Position numbers and translations under genes: made by a program. Below the pieces are notes generated by a model. The model was not told where the DNA came from and searched no databases. It worked only from the letters and a program-made list of their open reading frames with translations. Below, in pieces: positions 50,801 to 61,455 of a stretch of DNA of 64,000 nt; position 1 is the stretch's first letter, and each line of letters begins with the position of its first letter. The DNA is from Globodera rostochiensis (Eukaryota; Nematoda; Chromadorea; Rhabditida; Heteroderidae): NCBI GenBank assembly GCA_018350325.1, contig JAEVLN010000005.1, positions 1,684,142 through 1,748,141 of the forward strand, in the 5' to 3' direction.

Positions 50801-53800
50801 AATACAAAAAACGATTAAAACACTGATCACTCACTGATCACACCCAATGGAACCTCTTTTGACCTGCACTTCGTCTTGCCGATATGTCGGCATTGTCTCG
50901 CGCTTTGCAGGGCATCGGAAGAGCACATCTTCCAATGCGTCAGTAAAGCTGCCGATGGTCTGTTCGTTCTGCGAGCCAAACTTGGCCAACACTGTGCACT
51001 GCGCGGCGTGCTCCAGCGGCAGTCCGTATTTGGTCAGATGGCCTTCGACGAGGCGCGAAATTTGGCCGGGGCGAATGCCAACGCGCTCTTTGTAGAGAAT
51101 GTGCTGCAGCTTTACCGTGTGGATTTTGCCGTAAACGTCGTACGGCTGCAGCACAATGTCCGACAACGAGTAATTGGCCTAAGTAAATTAAAATAAAATA
51201 ATACGATTTCCAATGCTTCAACATTACCTGAATGAGTATTTCTTGTGCCGGCCTCAGCTCCTCTTTATTGGTGAACATGGCCAACATGTTGCCCCTAATG
51301 CGCACATAAATCGGCTTCCAAAATCGGTCGGCCATTAGCTTCTTCTTTGGCGGATATCGAAGGAACAATTCCCATCCATCGCCAGTGAACGGCAACGGGA
51401 AGACGGGCAACGGTTGCGAGTCGTCCACGTCGAACAGGGGACTCTCGTCGTCAGTGACCTATAAATAATGAAGAGTTTCTTTTAGAATTGTAAAATAAAA
51501 TGAGTAAAAAATATATAATCATTTTACCGCTCCTTTGAAGTCGTCGTCGAAGCCGACGGGCCGTGCCACGGACGAGACCGGACTGCCACCTTCCGGAGTC
51601 GGGGACGAGTGGTGGGAGGCGGACAGGTGGTCGCCCGGCCGCGCTATTCGACTCTCGGCCAGGAAGTCGCCGTCATGTTCGGCTTCACGCTTGGCCCGCT
51701 CCAACTCGGCCTTTTGTCGCGCTTTTGCGATGAGTTCTTCCACTGGAATGACCTCAAAAGGGTCGAAAGAGGCGTCCTGAACGAACGAATTGGTCGCCTT
51801 ATACAATTTTTATATCGAAATCACCGTTGGCATTGGGGCGAATGGATCTGTCGTTTCGTCAACGATTCCCTCAAGCCCTGCGCCCGTGTCGAACGGGTCC
51901 CTCGGGCCGCCCGTGTTCAACTTCTGTGCCAAGTTCACGTCAGAGTCGGACGGGGGCATCAGCGCCGCCTCCTCAAGTGCCGCCGCCCACCGTTTTGCCG
52001 GATTCTCCGCGTCCAACTTGCTGAAGTCCGCCTCGAACTTGTTGTCTTCTTCTTCTCCAAATCCTTCCAACTTTTGTTCCGCCTTCGTCTCTTCTTCATC
52101 CACTGCCTCATTTTCTTCCGTATTCCTCTCGTCTTCCTCCTTTTCCTCCTTTTCATCATCCGTCCCGGTTTTCTCCGGTGCCAACGCCTCCTTCTCCTCC
52201 TCCTTCTGCAACTTCGGTTATTTCAAAAATATTGGAAAAAAACATTTTTTGGAACAATTTAAATTAATAAATTTATCCCCCCCCCCAACAGAATGGTTCA
52301 CACACATCATTGTCCCCTCCAGTGTTTTCCAGCTTAAAGCCGTGCTGTGCCGCTATCTTTTTGGCCAGGTCGGTGGCCGCCTTCTCCAAGTCCAACTCAG
52401 TCTTCGGGTCCGCCGGCGGGGACGGCGCCCGTTTCAGCGCCCCCACGCGCTCGCCAATGGCGGCACCGAACTGACCGAAACCTTTCTCCAACTTCTTGCG
52501 CTTCTTCTCCTGCTTCTGTCGTTTCCGCTCAGCTTCTTGCTCGGCAATTTGCTGTCGTTGTGCGGCATTTAGTTGGGTTCCTCCACTGAAAAATTTAGGG
52601 AAGAATATTTTGTATTTTTATTAGGGTTGCTCACGGTCGGTTAACCGAACCGAAACCGAAAACCGGCTTTTTTGGCCCAAAAACCGAAACCGAAAACCGG
52701 GGGTCGCAAAACCGGCCTAACCGAAAACCGGGGGTACCGGTTTAAAACCGACCGTGAGCAACCCTAATTTTTATGTTAAACAAACGCTTTAAAATTAAAA
52801 TTGGAAAATTTAGGTTTTAATTTCTTTCTAAGGCAATCGCCAAGTGGCCAACCCGGTATGTGCCAAATACTCCTGCACAAGTGCATCATCCGGCACTGTC
52901 ATTGCCGCCGAATCTTTGTCCAACTCGCCTAGCCGCTGCTCCGTGCTCTTCATCGCCGCCCCCATGCGATCCGTCATCTTCTGAAAGCGCTTCCACGCGT
53001 CCTCCTCCTCCTCTTCAACCGCCTCCTCCTCCTTCTTATGCTGCTGCTGCTGTTCATGTTGTTTCGGCTCCGCTTTCCGTGCCGGTCGAGGGGACGGAGG
53101 CGCAGGCGGTCGAGCGGGGGACGGAGCCGGGGGACGGCACGGGGGCGGTGCGTTGGGACGAGGAGGCGGAGCCTCTTAAAGTTTATTATGAAAATAATAA
53201 AAATTCCAAAAGGCATAATAAATATTATTAGCGTTACTTTTTGCCTGTGCTAAATCGTCTTTTTGTGCTTCTTCTGTGACTGCTTCTTCCTGTTCTTCCG
53301 ATCGTTCTGAATCAATTTCTGGCGTTCTCGGCGAGGCTGGAGGTCTAAATTTGGCATAAATGTCCGGATTGAAGCGGGCGATCAGAAGGTGAAAACATTT
53401 CCTTTTCAGATTTGGGTTTATTTTTCTTAAATATTTTCCCCTTTCATTCAATTAGCACAATTCGGGTCCGATCAGAAGACCTTTTCGGCACCATCGCAGT
53501 GCCGTTCTCTCGATACGCGCTCTCCTGGGCCTCCCACGAGAATGGGTCCGGAGTCCGCGCCCGCTGGGCAGGGAACAGCGGTTGGGCCAAAAAGGAAACG
53601 GTCGTTGGCCCGGACGGTGGAATACCGTACACCGAAGTGTTTAATGGCGGCTCTTCGACCACTACAAAAGGATTTCCGGCAGGGGGAGCGCCATATTGGG
53701 AATAGTCCTGCACAAAAAATGGCAAAATTGTATTAAAAATTCATAAATATTTATTATATTTCAAGCTTTTTTCTGTTTGAATTTTTAAGAAAAAAGTTTT

Positions 53801-54549
53801 TAGGCGAACGCAAAAGTGCACGCACTACCGTCGTATCTGCAGGTTGTTCAGCGACTGCAGCGTCGTATTGGGCATAGTCCTACAAAAAACAATCCAAAAA
53901 CTGTTAGCCTTGCACAAAAATTAAAAGTAAAAAACACAAATTACTTGTTGGCCATTTGTCGGCGGCTGTTCAGAAGTTGGACCGCCATATTCGATGTTGT
54001 CCTGCAACAAAAAAGTTCATTTTTATATCGAAAAAATATATTTTTTAAACAATTACCGTATGTCCAGACTCTGCAAAGTTTTCGGCTGCCCTTGGGGCGC
54101 AAAATTCTTCACCGTATTGCGCAGTTTGTGCGTCGTCGTATTGTACGTTGCCGTGTGGCAGATTCCCCCCTACTCCAGGCATACCGTATTCCTGGTATAC
54201 CGAAGAAGCGACATTTTGCCATTCGGCGGAATGCACTGCCGAGGCACTACCGTAATCACTTCCGTATTGCTCACTACAGTAGTCCACTTGAGTGTAGCTA
54301 CGGTTCTGTTGCTGTTGTTGATTATCGTAGTTGTTGCCGGTATCGTAAGTTGTAAAGCTGTATTGCTGCTGCTGGTCATATGCGTAACCGTAATAATCAC
54401 TGAATTTCCGATTCAATTTATTTTTAAATCAATAAAAATTCGACTTGTATTGTTCATAATGTTGCTGTTGTTGTTGTTGCTGTTGTTGTTGCTGTTGTTG
54501 CTGTTGTTGCTGTTGTTGCTGTTGTTGTTGTTGTTGCTGTTGTTGTTGC

Positions 54550-54582
<33 letters not shown>

Positions 54583-54962
54583 TGTTGTTGCTGATGTTGC
54601 TGTTCATTCATTTGTTCTTCCGTCGTGCCAAAGGGATTCTTTTCTCCGACGATTTCGGCGGCTGTTATGAATGGATTCGCAAGCGTTGGATCGGTCGGAT
54701 AGCCGACGATGCCATTGTCCATCCACCGATCAATCGGCGGCTGATCGCTGACAAATTCCTCCAAATTCGGCTGATGCGACGTATATGTCAAATTTGTTCC
54801 TACTGAAATTTAAGTAAATCATTAAATAATATAGCTTTTTCATTCATTTCCACCATTTTGCGTGAAATTTGTCATCGCCGGAGGGGGCGGAGGGGCGGCT
54901 CTGACCGGAACGCGTGTAATTTGACCATCGCCCGCCTCTTGGACACCCGACGATGAGGCCAT
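47884..54962 (-). CDS. unc-41: Stonin / UNC-41 (endocytic adaptor)
   Basis: Clathrin adaptor that recycles synaptotagmin and synaptic vesicles. N terminus (ATG 54962) MASSSGVQEAGDGQITRVPV, then a low-complexity arm: ANPFITAAE and EKNPFGTTEE (NPF motifs for EH domains), a roughly 40-residue poly-Gln (54462-54605), Tyr/Gln-rich exons, GNPFVVVEE, ARTPDPFSWE and further DPF motifs (51790-51890). The C-terminal half has the stonin homology domain (DDSQPLPVFPLPFTGDGWEL, 51430; CLSFLSGSPFLEIGLNDRRR, about 50540) and the mu homology domain (LRIQPPDGCFFELMRFRVRP, about 50130; KYEHLYRSLVWRIPRLPE, about 48800; CGVVEFTMPLAVISN, about 48600). Stop at 47884-47886 after VVQIDMKGYGY. The order matches stonedB/UNC-41. 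Residue number not computed; at least 15 exons. The intron at 48840-49750 holds a 57-bp tandem array. Confidence 0.92.
48899..49700. repeat. Tandem array, 14 copies of a 57-bp unit, inside a unc-41 intron
   Basis: Near-identical units of TTTTTAATCGGGAATAACC followed by TATTTAAAGAACAATCCCG and TTTAACCAACTTGGCTTCG. As 57 is a multiple of 3, one frame is open on each strand for 292 codons (SFLIGNNLFKEQSRLTNLA on plus, KLVKRDCSLNRLFPIKNEA on minus). The flanking mu-homology exons of unc-41 join without it, so it is most likely intronic. The near-perfect identity suggests recent expansion. Confidence 0.9.
52622..52766. mobile_element. hAT-like MITE with perfect 8-bp target duplication, in a unc-41 intron
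   Basis: Ends TAGGGTTGCTCACGGTCGGT, repeated exactly in inverted form at the right end. Flanked by ATTTTTAT at 52614-52621 and 52767-52774. The inside is made of AACCGAAACCGAAAACCGG repeats. 145 bp. Confidence 0.9.
53829..54001 (-). other. Reiterated mini-exons of unc-41
   Basis: Three successive exons start the same way after a short acceptor: DNIEYGGPTSEQPPTNGQQ (54001-53945), DYAQYDAAVAEQPADTT (53879-53829) and DYSQYGAPPAGNPF (from 53707). All are phase 0 on both sides, so they can be skipped or duplicated without changing frame. This looks like tandem exon duplication. Confidence 0.6.
54462..54605 (-). repeat. CAG/CAA trinucleotide run encoding poly-Gln in unc-41
   Basis: Mixed CAA/CAG codons give about 45 Gln with single interruptions (HQ near the start). 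It follows EEQMNEQQ and precedes HYEQYKS. Confidence 0.85.
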
Positions 54963-55057
54963 CGGGAAGAGTTTAGAGATGGAAAGCCCACTCTTAATGG
55001 GGGGAGGGCACCCATTTTGTTAAGAAAGCCGTCATAATTTTAAAAGATAATTTTATA

Positions 55058-55067
55058 TTTATTTATT
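55058..55067 (-). terminator. Poly(A) signals of the gene upstream of unc-41
   Basis: On the minus strand AATAAATAAA lies 10 bases after the stop of the 55077-59185 gene and about 95 bases before the unc-41 ATG. This spacing is like that inside nematode operons. Confidence 0.55.
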
Positions 55068-55076
55068 CTTTTGGAA

Positions 55077-58000
55077 TTAAACAAATTTCACCAATTTCCG
55101 ATTATCTTTCAGTGTACTGCTCGCTTTGGTTGCAGTGTGGTCGGCTTCTTCTTCTTCTTGGTGCAGTTTTTGTTCAACTTCTTCAATCAAATTACGGACC
55201 TCCTCAAGTGCCTTTACAAATTCTAAATACAAATAAAAGTGATTTTATACATTTATTAATAAACAAAAAAAAATAAAGTAAAGGTTTTTTATTTTAGTTG
55301 AGGGCACTTTATAAGTGCGGCAAAAGAACGGAAAAGGAATTGAAATGTTTGGGTGGAAAGTGTATGTTTAAAACCCTTACATTGAATGGCATTTTGCCAA
55401 GATTAATTGCTCAAGGCAATGTCTGTCTGTTTTTCAGCCTAATTATGTTTAAATATATGGTGAAAAAAGTGTTTTTTTTAAATTATTTTTTAAATGGCAA
55501 CAGAATTTTAGAGAGCAAATATAAACGTGAATGGGGCGGAAGAGCGACGATAAAATGTTCTCTCGGCGAAAGAATCCAATTTTGCATCGATTTCCCCCCG
55601 GGGCCTTGTTGGAGTTGCTCAAATAGTGCCGGAGGAAGCCAGAGTTAAGGGATAAGGGGCGGTGGGGTAGTCAGCTCTTGCTGGCCCGGCCACTTTGGCA
55701 TTCACTCGCACGGCACAGACGTCACCGGGGGAGGGGAGGGGGGGGGGGGGGGAGTATTTGGGTGAAAAGCGTAAAGAAGAGTGGTGGGGATTATTTTTAA
55801 AAAATATTTGGAGTTTTAATAAACGATTCAAAAAAATGATTTGAGAAAATAAAAAGGAATTTGATAAACATAAATTGGTTTTTGTCATAATTATTTTGAA
55901 CATATTACCCCTGTCGCCCTCCGAAGCGTCGCCATTTTCCAAAACTTTTGCCGTTTCGTCCTCGTCGTCGTCGAAGCTTTGCCATTCTCTGCTGGACCGT
56001 CGATGCTCCACCGGCGTCGGCGGTGCCTTTCCCGCGTATTCCGGGTTGGACTCGATTATGTCCGCCACGTAACTCCAAGCCGCCGTCGACCCGCAACGAA
56101 TTCGATTCTTAATTTTAATTTATTCAATCAAAAATATTTATATTGCCAACCTGGACGGGTACCTCACCCCCAGCGGCATTCCGATCGCAAATGTTGCGTT
56201 GGCCCGTCGAAAAACGCCGTTGGCCATCATTCAATTCTAAAATTTATTTTCATTTAATTGATAGTTTGGAGTTAAAAAGTTTAAATTAAATTGAATTTTA
56301 ACATTTCTCTCAATTTCAATTTGACAATTTCAGCACAGTGAATTCTTTGTGCCATTCTAAACAATTTGCCGGTCGATACTTGAGCTTCCTCTTCCGACGG
56401 GGATCACCACGTGCATTTTTGGTGTGAATGAATCGGGTGGCATTCGGCTGGACACGGCACCGGAGGAAGACGCTTTCTCTGTGGCCAATTCGGCCGAAAA
56501 ATTTTCGATGCGCAGAAATGAGAGACCGGTTGGCGTTGTAGGCCGAGGTCGTGGCGCAAAATGACCGGTTGAGGGCGCGGGCGAGGAGACGGAGCAGGAC
56601 TCGGCATGGGGACGCATCTGAACAACGAACGATACCAACATGAAGGCATAGGCACTTTCATATTATGGTCGGTCTTCTTGTCTATTTATCGTTTTATCAG
56701 AAAAAATAAATCATTTGGGTGATCGGTCAATCGTGGAGTGACCAGAACAATTAATCCGACATTTGAAGAAATGATTGATCGGCTTTAGCTTAGCGTCTAA
56801 AATGGCAATTTCATGGAAAGGCGCCAAATGTCAAATTCCTCAATTTTAGATTAAAATAAGCCAATCAATTGGTTTTATAGTCAAAGAAAGTGCGGCGACC
56901 CGTAAATTAAAAATATTGGCGAGCGACGAATTGCCGACTGATTGTGCTGGTGGCGGATTAGGCCACAAAATTATAAATCCGTGCCGCGGCCGAGGGATTT
57001 ATTTGTACCCTCAGGGAACGCCTGGGGGGGGGGGGGAGAAGCCACGGATGACTTTTCTTTCATTCGAGAGGCAAATTCCCTCCACGCCCATCTTCACAAA
57101 AAGATGAAGCCAGACAATTCAGTACCGCAAAAGTTAGGGAGCCCTTACCTAACTTATTTAACCAATTATTCAAATCTTTAGAAAAAAGATTATTCGGAAA
57201 GTTTTGAATAACAAAATTAAATATGAAAATGTTGAGGCCAGCGTTAACAAAGCTGCCAGGTACTGAATTATCCGTGTGCGTCCAACCATTTCTCGACATT
57301 TTTGCCTAGGGGTGTCATTTTCACACGTCCCCTCCCCCCCCCCCCCCGGCGGAATTGTTCACACATATTTAAATGAAGCGGGAAAATAAGCGTTCACAAA
57401 CAGAATAGGTAATAAATAATTATTTAAATGTTTAAAAATTATTAAATTTACAAGCAATAAAATATATCATTAAAATTCATTAATGTTTTTGTGTTAAAAT
57501 GTGACGAAAAATATAAACAACAAAAAACAATAACCTCTTCTCGCCGGGAATTTGGAACACTTTCCGTCTTTGGGCAAAAATCTGAGAACTCCGCAATGTC
57601 CTCCTCCTCCGTCGCCGTGTTGTTGACCAAACTTTTGTGCAGTTCAAATTCTTGTTCCACTAATTCGGGGCCCGGCACTCTCATCACATATTTTTGCGTT
57701 TCGCCCATGGACGGGTCCAATTGTGGGCCGCCCGACTTTGAAGTGCTGGCTAAGTTGGGACTGAGCTAAAAAATGCAACACAAATTTCGTCGGAACATTC
57801 GGAAATTGTTCCCCGACCCTCCGGGGGAGGGGGAGGGTTGAGTCGGAGTCGGCAGGGACAATTTACTTTAAACACAACAATATCAAATGCAGTTCATTCA
57901 CTCACCACTTGCACTTCCACAATGGTGTCCGCCGTGCTGCTTTCGTGCATTGTGCCGCATTCACTGTGCTGTCGACTTGCACTCCTCGCCCACTCATCTT

Positions 58001-59185
58001 CTTCTTCCTCCTCCTCCTCTTCCTCCCTTCCGTTGTTCATCTTCATCCTTTCATCATTCTCTTCTTCTTCCTCTTCCTCCTCCCTTCCATTGTTCATCTT
58101 CATCCTTTCATCATTCTCTTCTTCTTCCTCTTCCCTTCCGTCTCTTCTCAGTCCCTTCCCCTCTTCCAGTTTCTTTGGTGGTAATGGCCAGTCCAAATCA
58201 TCATCATCGACGGATTCTGTGAAGCTTCGGATGGCGTATTGTTGACGACGCAACTCATCCAAATCCATAGCGTCTGAGCGTTCAAAATCCAAAAAGTTTT
58301 TTAAAAAAATTATTTTAATCTTATTTAGCCCAATTTTAAAATATAAAATTCCTACTCTTTTTTTCTTAAAAATGCGCCGTTAAAAAAACAGCAATCAATA
58401 TGTATGTGTGCATAAAACAACGCCAATTCATGAAAGTACGGCGCCATGTCCAATTTAGAGAGGCCACCGTCTTGGCCTGGCCACCCAATGTTTATTATCC
58501 CCTGAGGGCATGAGCCTTGGGACAGAATGAAGAGGGCATAAATTGATTATTTGTTCTTGAAGGGATTGGCCGTGACGGAGAATATTCAAAGCATTAATTT
58601 TACTCCAAAAGTTTTGAGCTTTTCCCCCAATAAACAAAAAATTAAAACAATAACAAACAAAGCAAATAATAATCTTTTTTTATTTCGACAATAATCGAAA
58701 TTCACTGCTTAATTTATGCCTTCGGGCCCACTTGTCTTTGTCTCGGCAAATGCCCCCGGGGGTATTCGACCGGCCGATGAGTCAAGGCAGGCGCCGGGGG
58801 GGGGGGGGGCTCCGTTTCCCATTTTGGGAGGGCCCTCCTCAAAATCTTAAGAATAGGCAAAATCGAATCCCATCGCCCAACCAAACTTTGGTGGGGGGAA
58901 TAAAACAAAGTCCGCACAAATTGGCCACAAATGCAAAAGGAAAAGAGAAGAGAGGCCAAAGAGTGATGAAGAAATTCGTTTTAAAAATTTAAAATCTTAC
59001 CCAAATCTTTGGACATTTCGCGGGCCTTGTCGGACACGTGCCTAAAAAAAATAAAATTTTAAAATTCGTTTAAATTAAATTCATTTAAACCTGAAGGCAT
59101 TTCTGCCCGCGTGAACGTCGAAATGATTGCGGGTAATTCTCTCCACTCGCCCTTCGGCGCCTTTTGTATTTGCATTTGTGCACAT
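55077..59185 (-). CDS. Acidic protein with coiled-coil C terminus, unknown function
   Basis: Unrecognised. Exons are phase-consistent from ATG 59185: MCTNANTKGAEGRVERITRN, HFDVHAGRNAFRHVSDKARE, MSKDLDAMDLDELRRQQYAI, RSFTESVDDDDLDWPLPPKK, then a Glu-rich block with a duplicated GREEEEEEEENDERMKMNN (58020-58140). Next come LSPNLASTSKSGGPQLDPSM (57765) with VEQEFELHKSLVNN, a Ser/Pro exon (MRPHAESCSVSSPAPSTGHF, 56605), KLNDGQRRFSTGQRNIC (56230), AAWSYVADIIESNPEYAGKA with RRSSREWQSFDDDEDE (56080-55910), and a C-terminal coiled coil EFVKALEEVRNLIEEVEQKL (55230) ending LKDNRKLVKFV at 55077. No signal peptide or membrane helix, so cytosolic. It ends just upstream of unc-41 on the same strand. The last intron is about 680 bases and includes a long G run. 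Confidence 0.65.
55233..55905 (-). other. Last intron of the acidic protein gene
   Basis: Holds a G run at 55738-55752. A plus-strand open frame (55298-55648) has no domain or start context. No nested gene recognised. Confidence 0.45.
58017..58140 (-). repeat. Internal GA-rich duplication encoding acidic repeats
   Basis: Two copies of about 57-60 bp encode GREEEEEEEENDERMKMNN within the acidic protein. A coding minisatellite. Confidence 0.75.
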
Positions 59186-61455
59186 CTTTTTTTAATTTCG
59201 AAAAGGCAATATTTTAGTAAAGATATGACGACAAATAAATGATGAATAAATTATTGTTATTATTTGTTTCCATTTGTAAATGAGCTGACAATATAAATGG
59301 TGAATCTAAATTAATCCGAATTATTTATGGACGAAAGTGCATTCAATAAATGAAATTGTTTGTTTATGGGCTTTTTGATTTTTAAAAGTATTGGCATTCA
59401 AATTAAGCTTTGGAATCGACTTGGGCCCGGCGGCCATTTTTTTGCTTTTTGTTTGGGAGGGCTTTTCTCGCCGGATGTTGGGCTTTAGCCAGTGCTTGGG
59501 CGCCCCCGCCCTCGGGCGCCCGTCCGAACCTTAAAAATAAAAAAGAGACAAATAAATAAATAAATAAATGCCAGATGGTGGAGGTTGAATTGTCCCTTTC
59601 TATTTATGTCCATTATCTGCCTACTCCCCCCCCCCCCTATTTTCCTGAATTTCATCTCATTTCCTTTCAAAATTGGCATAGTGAAAGGAATCTCGACGAT
59701 GGACGGGAGTCGAGAGTGTGAGAACTGCATCGGCAAACTCGGGAATGGATTATCTTCACCCGGTGAAAGGGAAGTGGGAATATTCTCTGCCCTCCCCTCC
59801 CCCCGGCGCCGCTGTTCTGACAGAAAATTGGTGGAAATGGCCAATGGAAAAGGGGAAATGCCCTTGGGCACCGAAATCGATGGCATTCGAAATTTGGCGA
59901 TATATTTCATATAAAAAGGGTAAATTATGAAATGGCTAAAAATAACAATCTTTATTCAAAATAGGGCTAATTTCAATTTGTGTTAATCGCGCGAGTTAAT
60001 TATTTCGCACCCGAGAGAGCATTCATTCCATTTTCATTCCCTCCGGAGTGCAAATGCCAAAAACAATCGATTCTTTCAACTAAGGTTAAGCCCCGACCCG
60101 CAAACCCCAAGCCCCAAAATGGGGTCGTCCCCGACCCCGACATTGCCAATCCCGGCCTCCCCAACCCCCGACTTTCCCGCCCCCGAGGGGTCGGGGCTCA
60201 ACCCTACTTCCAACGGATATCCTTTCCATGCTTAAAAATTAAGAAAACATCCCATAAAAAATGCTTCTAAAAGTTAAATAAGTAAATATTTTGAGATTCG
60301 AAAAACAATCCGAACGGCCTAATGTAAGAACGAAAACTATGGCGACATTTGAACAACGAATGGGCACCTTTAGGGCATAACAACAAAAGAATTCCTTTTG
60401 GGGCGATAAGCGAACAAAATTTCTGCCCGGCGGCAAATTTTGGGAATATTTAATATAAACGCCACGAGCATTCGATGGCAAAATTTCATTATGTAAAGAG
60501 TCCAATGAATTTTTTATATAATTTTAAGCGCAAAGGACGAAAAATTTCATAAAATTTGATAAAATGAATTAATTTTAAGCCAAAATATTAAAATGCCAAA
60601 ACGACCAAAATTTTGGATTAACGATTTTTGTTGTGTCTTTTGTTTTATGGGGCGAAACAAAATTATTTTGACAGGGCCAAAAAGAAGCGTTAATTTGGGA
60701 AAAAAATCGTTAGCCTTTTGAGTAATTTGGGGAAATTTTTAGGAAGAAAAAAAAAGCCGCCCGCTTTAAGGCAACAAAAATCGATTTATGTTAATTTAAA
60801 CAGAGTTCATTAACAATCACTTAGTTTTCAAATTTAGCTCCGACAATCAGTGAATAAGTAAATTCTTTCTAATTTAGTTTACATTAAAAGTAATTGGTGT
60901 CGTAGCCAAACAAATTATTCCTAATTTTTGACTCCGCCTCCGGGGAGAGTTCAATCAGAAAGATAAACATGGAAAACAACAAACTTTTTTGCATTTCAAT
61001 GTTAATGGATAAAACAAAACCTGAGCTAAGGGATTCAAATACTTGAATTAAATTTTTGAAGTTTAAATTTTTGTATAGTTTTGGTCTTGCGTTTTTTGGG
61101 GTGTCTCGGGTCTTTAGGATTTCGTCTTGGTTTTGAGTCCCGGGTAATGTTGTTTCGGTCTTGAGCCTCGGGCTCAGGTCTTGCTAATTTTAGGTCTCGA
61201 CCACCACTATCAATTTAGCTCAATCTGAACGAATGCACAATTTTTGTAAAATAATTCATATAACTCTACAAAAAACCAATTAGAAAGAAGGGTTTGGGTC
61301 AGGAAACTTAAACTAATGAAAAAATTGCAACAATTGTCAAAAACGGGTTTATGCCAATTTTCCGGGCGAAATGCATAAACCCAAAAAGGTAAGCAAGCAA
61401 ATGATCAACAAAAACCAAGCCACATGAAAGTGCCGCGTACCGCAACTTTCATTTG
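59186..61455. other. Spacer with a MITE and GC-rich hairpin
   Basis: About 2.3 kb without a supported gene. It contains GGGCGCCCCCGCCC and GGGCGCCCGTCC (59497-59525, a small hairpin), an AAAT run (59550-59568), a C run (59626-59637) and the MITE 60081-60206. Frames at 59485-59930 are open on both strands but have no signal, domain or splice sites. Confidence 0.45.
60081..60206. mobile_element. hAT-like MITE with 7/8 target duplication
   Basis: Ends TAAGGTTAAGCCCCGACCC and, inverted, TAGGGTTGAGCCCCGACCCC. Flanks CTTTCAAC (60073-60080) and CTTCCAAC (60207-60214) form an 8-bp duplication with one change. 126 bp, GC-rich. Confidence 0.8.

Noticed and set aside
53994..54806. Plus-strand protein with a 40-residue Leu run
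   Set aside because: Antisense of the unc-41 poly-Gln exon; the minus strand has NPF motifs and consistent splicing.
55298..55648. Plus-strand ORF opposite the acidic protein gene
   Set aside because: It lies in an intron, starts at a non-ATG codon, and has no domain or splice support.
59485..59930. ORFs on both strands of the spacer
   Set aside because: No recognisable domain, signal peptide or splice sites; interrupted by a C homopolymer.
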